Part shown: piece by piece, positions 5,386 through 6,805 of the stretch
Layout of the letters: each line of letters starts with the position of its first letter
Numbering within the stretch: the stretch's first letter is position 1
Assembly: GCA_030597645.1 (NCBI GenBank)
Contig: JAUVRN010000105.1
Span: 1-6,805, forward strand
DNA length: 6,805 bases
Source of the DNA: Candidatus Zixiibacteriota bacterium
GTDB lineage: Bacteria; Zixibacteria; MSB-5A5; JAUVRN01
Direction: 5' to 3'
The notes under the pieces: generated by a model
What the model was told of the DNA's origin: nothing
Seen by the model: only the letters and a program-made list of their open reading frames with translations
Database searches by the model: none
Program-made: the position numbers and the translations under genes

Positions 5386-6645
5386 ATGAAGGCCATGGAC
5401 ATCGTTGAACTCAAAGGCAAGTCACTGGGTGACCTGCTGGACATCGCCGGCGAACTCGACATCCCCGGCGTCAGCGGCCTGCGCAAGCAGGAGCTGGTAT
5501 TCAAGATCCTGGAGACGCAGACCCAGCGGGACGGCCTCATCTTTGCCGAGGGCGTCCTCGAGATCCTCGAGGAGGGCTACGGGTTCCTGCGCTCGGCCGA
5601 CTACAATTATCTGCCCGGCCCGGACGACATCTACGTGTCCCCGTCCCAGATCAAGCGCTTCGACCTGCGGGTCGGCGACACCATATCGGGACAGGTGCGG
5701 CCGCCCAAAGAGACCGAGCGCTACTTCGCGCTGCTCAAGATCGAGGCGGTCAATTTCGAGCATCCGGAGACCGGCAAGCACAAGATGCTCTTTGACAACC
5801 TCACGCCGCTGTATCCCCTGGATCGACTCCAACTGGAGACCACGACCGAGGAAGTGTCCACGCGGATTATGGATCTGCTCTCGCCCATCGGCAAGGGACA
5901 GCGTGCGCTGATCACGTCACCGCCCAAGGCGGGCAAGACCATCCTGCTGCAGAAGATCGCCAACGCAATCACCACCAATCACGCCGAGGTCAAACTCATC
6001 GTACTGCTGATCGACGAGCGCCCGGAGGAAGTCACCGACATGAAGCGTTCGGTGCAGGGCGAGGTCCTTAGTTCGACCTTTGACGAACCGGCGGAACGAC
6101 ACGTTCAGGTGGCCGACATGGTCATCGAAAAGGCCAAGCGCCTGGTGGAGCAAAAACACGACGTGGTGATCCTGCTCGACTCGATCACGCGCCTGGCACG
6201 TGCCCACAACTCGGTGGTGCCTCACTCCGGCAAGATCCTCTCGGGTGGTGTCGATTCCAACGCACTGCACCGGCCCAAGCGGTTCTTTGGTGCGGCCCGC
6301 AACGTGGAAGAGGGCGGCAGCCTGACGATCATCGCCACGGCGTTTGTCGAGACCGGTTCGCGCATGGACGAGGTGATCTTTGAAGAGTTCAAAGGCACCG
6401 GCAACATGGAAATGGTGCTCGATCGTCGCCTGGCGGAACGCCGCATCTACCCCGCCATCGACATCAATCGCTCCGGCACGCGTCGCGAGGAGGTCCTGCT
6501 CGATCCGGCCGTCCTCGCCAGGGTCTGGATCCTGCGCAAGTTCTTAGCCGAGATGAATCCCATCGAAGCCATGGAGTTCCTGCTCGACCGCATCAAGAAG
6601 ACCAAGACCAACGACATGTTCCTGGAGTCGATGAAGGGCGGTTGA
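5386..6645 (+). CDS. rho: Transcription termination factor Rho
   Basis: Rho is the hexameric RNA-dependent ATPase and translocase that terminates transcripts lacking ribosomes. This 419-residue protein equals E. coli Rho in length and keeps its numbering in the core. The N-terminal helical Rho_N region runs about 5-47. The primary RNA site has EEGYGFLRS (62-70) and YNYLPGPDDIYVS (73-85). Walker A is SPPKAGKT (178-185, Lys181 and Lys184). DERPEEV (210-216) and Walker B with the following helix, VVILLDSITRLARA (260-273), follow. The secondary-site Q loop is SGKILSGGVDS (281-291), and NRSGTRREE (361-369) holds the arginine finger Arg366. There is no N-terminal insertion of the sort seen in many high-GC phyla. 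ATG 5386 is preferred because of GAGGGG at 5371-5376 and the family N-terminus; the frame is open back to 5260, but that part overlaps rsfS. Met4 is a possible alternative start. Confidence 0.99.
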   Translation: MKAMDIVELKGKSLGDLLDIAGELDIPGVSGLRKQELVFKILETQTQRDGLIFAEGVLEILEEGYGFLRSADYNYLPGPDDIYVSPSQIKRFDLRVGDTISGQVRPPKETERYFALLKIEAVNFEHPETGKHKMLFDNLTPLYPLDRLQLETTTEEVSTRIMDLLSPIGKGQRALITSPPKAGKTILLQKIANAITTNHAEVKLIVLLIDERPEEVTDMKRSVQGEVLSSTFDEPAERHVQVADMVIEKAKRLVEQKHDVVILLDSITRLARAHNSVVPHSGKILSGGVDSNALHRPKRFFGAARNVEEGGSLTIIATAFVETGSRMDEVIFEEFKGTGNMEMVLDRRLAERRIYPAIDINRSGTRREEVLLDPAVLARVWILRKFLAEMNPIEAMEFLLDRIKKTKTNDMFLESMKGG

Positions 6646-6667
6646 TGTCGGATATCGGAACGCACCC

Positions 6668-6805
6668 ATGAGCCGCGAACCCTCTGACGCACACATCGTC
6701 ATGCCGTCATCCCGACCGGCGTACAGCGACGATGGTGTCGACCTGACGCTGATCCGCTGGATGTTGCGTATGACGCCGGCGGAACGGCTCCGCGTGCTCG
6801 AGGGA
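6668..6805 (+). CDS. Uncharacterised protein, N-terminal 46 codons (3' end outside window)
   Basis: An open frame begins at ATG 6668, 22 nt after the rho stop, and runs off the window end. The first 22 residues are polar and low in complexity. Then comes VDLTLIRWMLRMTPAERLRV, an amphipathic helical stretch. I recall this 'V-D-x-T-L-I-R-W-x-L-x-L-T-P-A-E-R-L' pattern at the start of small hypothetical proteins, some encoded next to nucleotidyltransferase-type genes, but I cannot name a function. Ribosome binding is weak (GGAA at 6657-6660, 7 nt before the ATG). Other in-frame starts exist at Met12. Spacing and strand suggest co-transcription with rho or a gene just beyond its terminator; no intrinsic terminator lies in the 22-nt gap. 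Confidence 0.65.
   Translation, partial: MSREPSDAHIVMPSSRPAYSDDGVDLTLIRWMLRMTPAERLRVLEG

Noticed and set aside
6645..6671. ATG overlapping the rho stop (TGATG) as the next gene start
   Set aside because: The frame closes after eight codons at a TGA; the ATG at 6668 opens the frame that continues.

Overview
The window is a compact, GC-rich stretch in which every gene lies on the + strand. It holds ten protein-coding genes, two of them cut by the window ends. Gaps are short: four junctions are overlaps or 2-9 nt, and only two gaps exceed 60 nt (3806-3866 and 5289-5385). I see no tRNA, rRNA, CRISPR array, insertion sequence, phage gene or sign of recent transfer. The content points to a Gram-negative-type chromosome. 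The combination of a folK-deoxynucleoside kinase-panBCD run, a small beta-rich secreted protein, a membrane LytR_C protein, rsfS and rho resembles what I recall from uncultivated lineages of the FCB superphylum (Latescibacteria, Krumholzibacteria, Zixibacteria, Eisenbacteria and relatives). That placement is inference and was not tested.

Region 1 (1-3041) is cofactor and nucleotide metabolism. It carries the 3' part of folK (folate pathway), a deoxynucleoside kinase whose GTG start overlaps the folK stop, and then panB, panC and panD. PanB makes ketopantoate, PanD makes beta-alanine, and PanC joins pantoate to beta-alanine to give pantothenate. The ketopantoate reductase (PanE or IlvC) is not in the window. 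panD has its own promoter-like sequence ending just before its ATG.

Region 2 (3041-3805) is a nucleotidyltransferase with all the hallmarks of the GlmU N-terminal (uridylyltransferase) domain. It ends at the domain boundary, so the acetyltransferase half is missing. It overlaps the panD stop by one base.

Region 3 (3792-4881) begins with a near-consensus sigma-70-type promoter lying over the end of the previous gene, followed by a perfect 7-bp inverted repeat at the predicted transcription start. It drives an unrecognised exported protein of 162 residues and a single-pass membrane protein with an extracytoplasmic LytR_C domain. This pair is the least understood part of the window and the best candidate for an undescribed envelope module.

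Region 4 (4893-6805) holds rsfS (ribosome silencing factor), a 97-nt C-rich leader that may be an autoregulatory Rho-loading site, a textbook rho, and the first 46 codons of an uncharacterised small protein. Most of the window is ordinary housekeeping sequence. The findings concern regulation, domain architecture and the two uncharacterised families rather than a dramatic new system.
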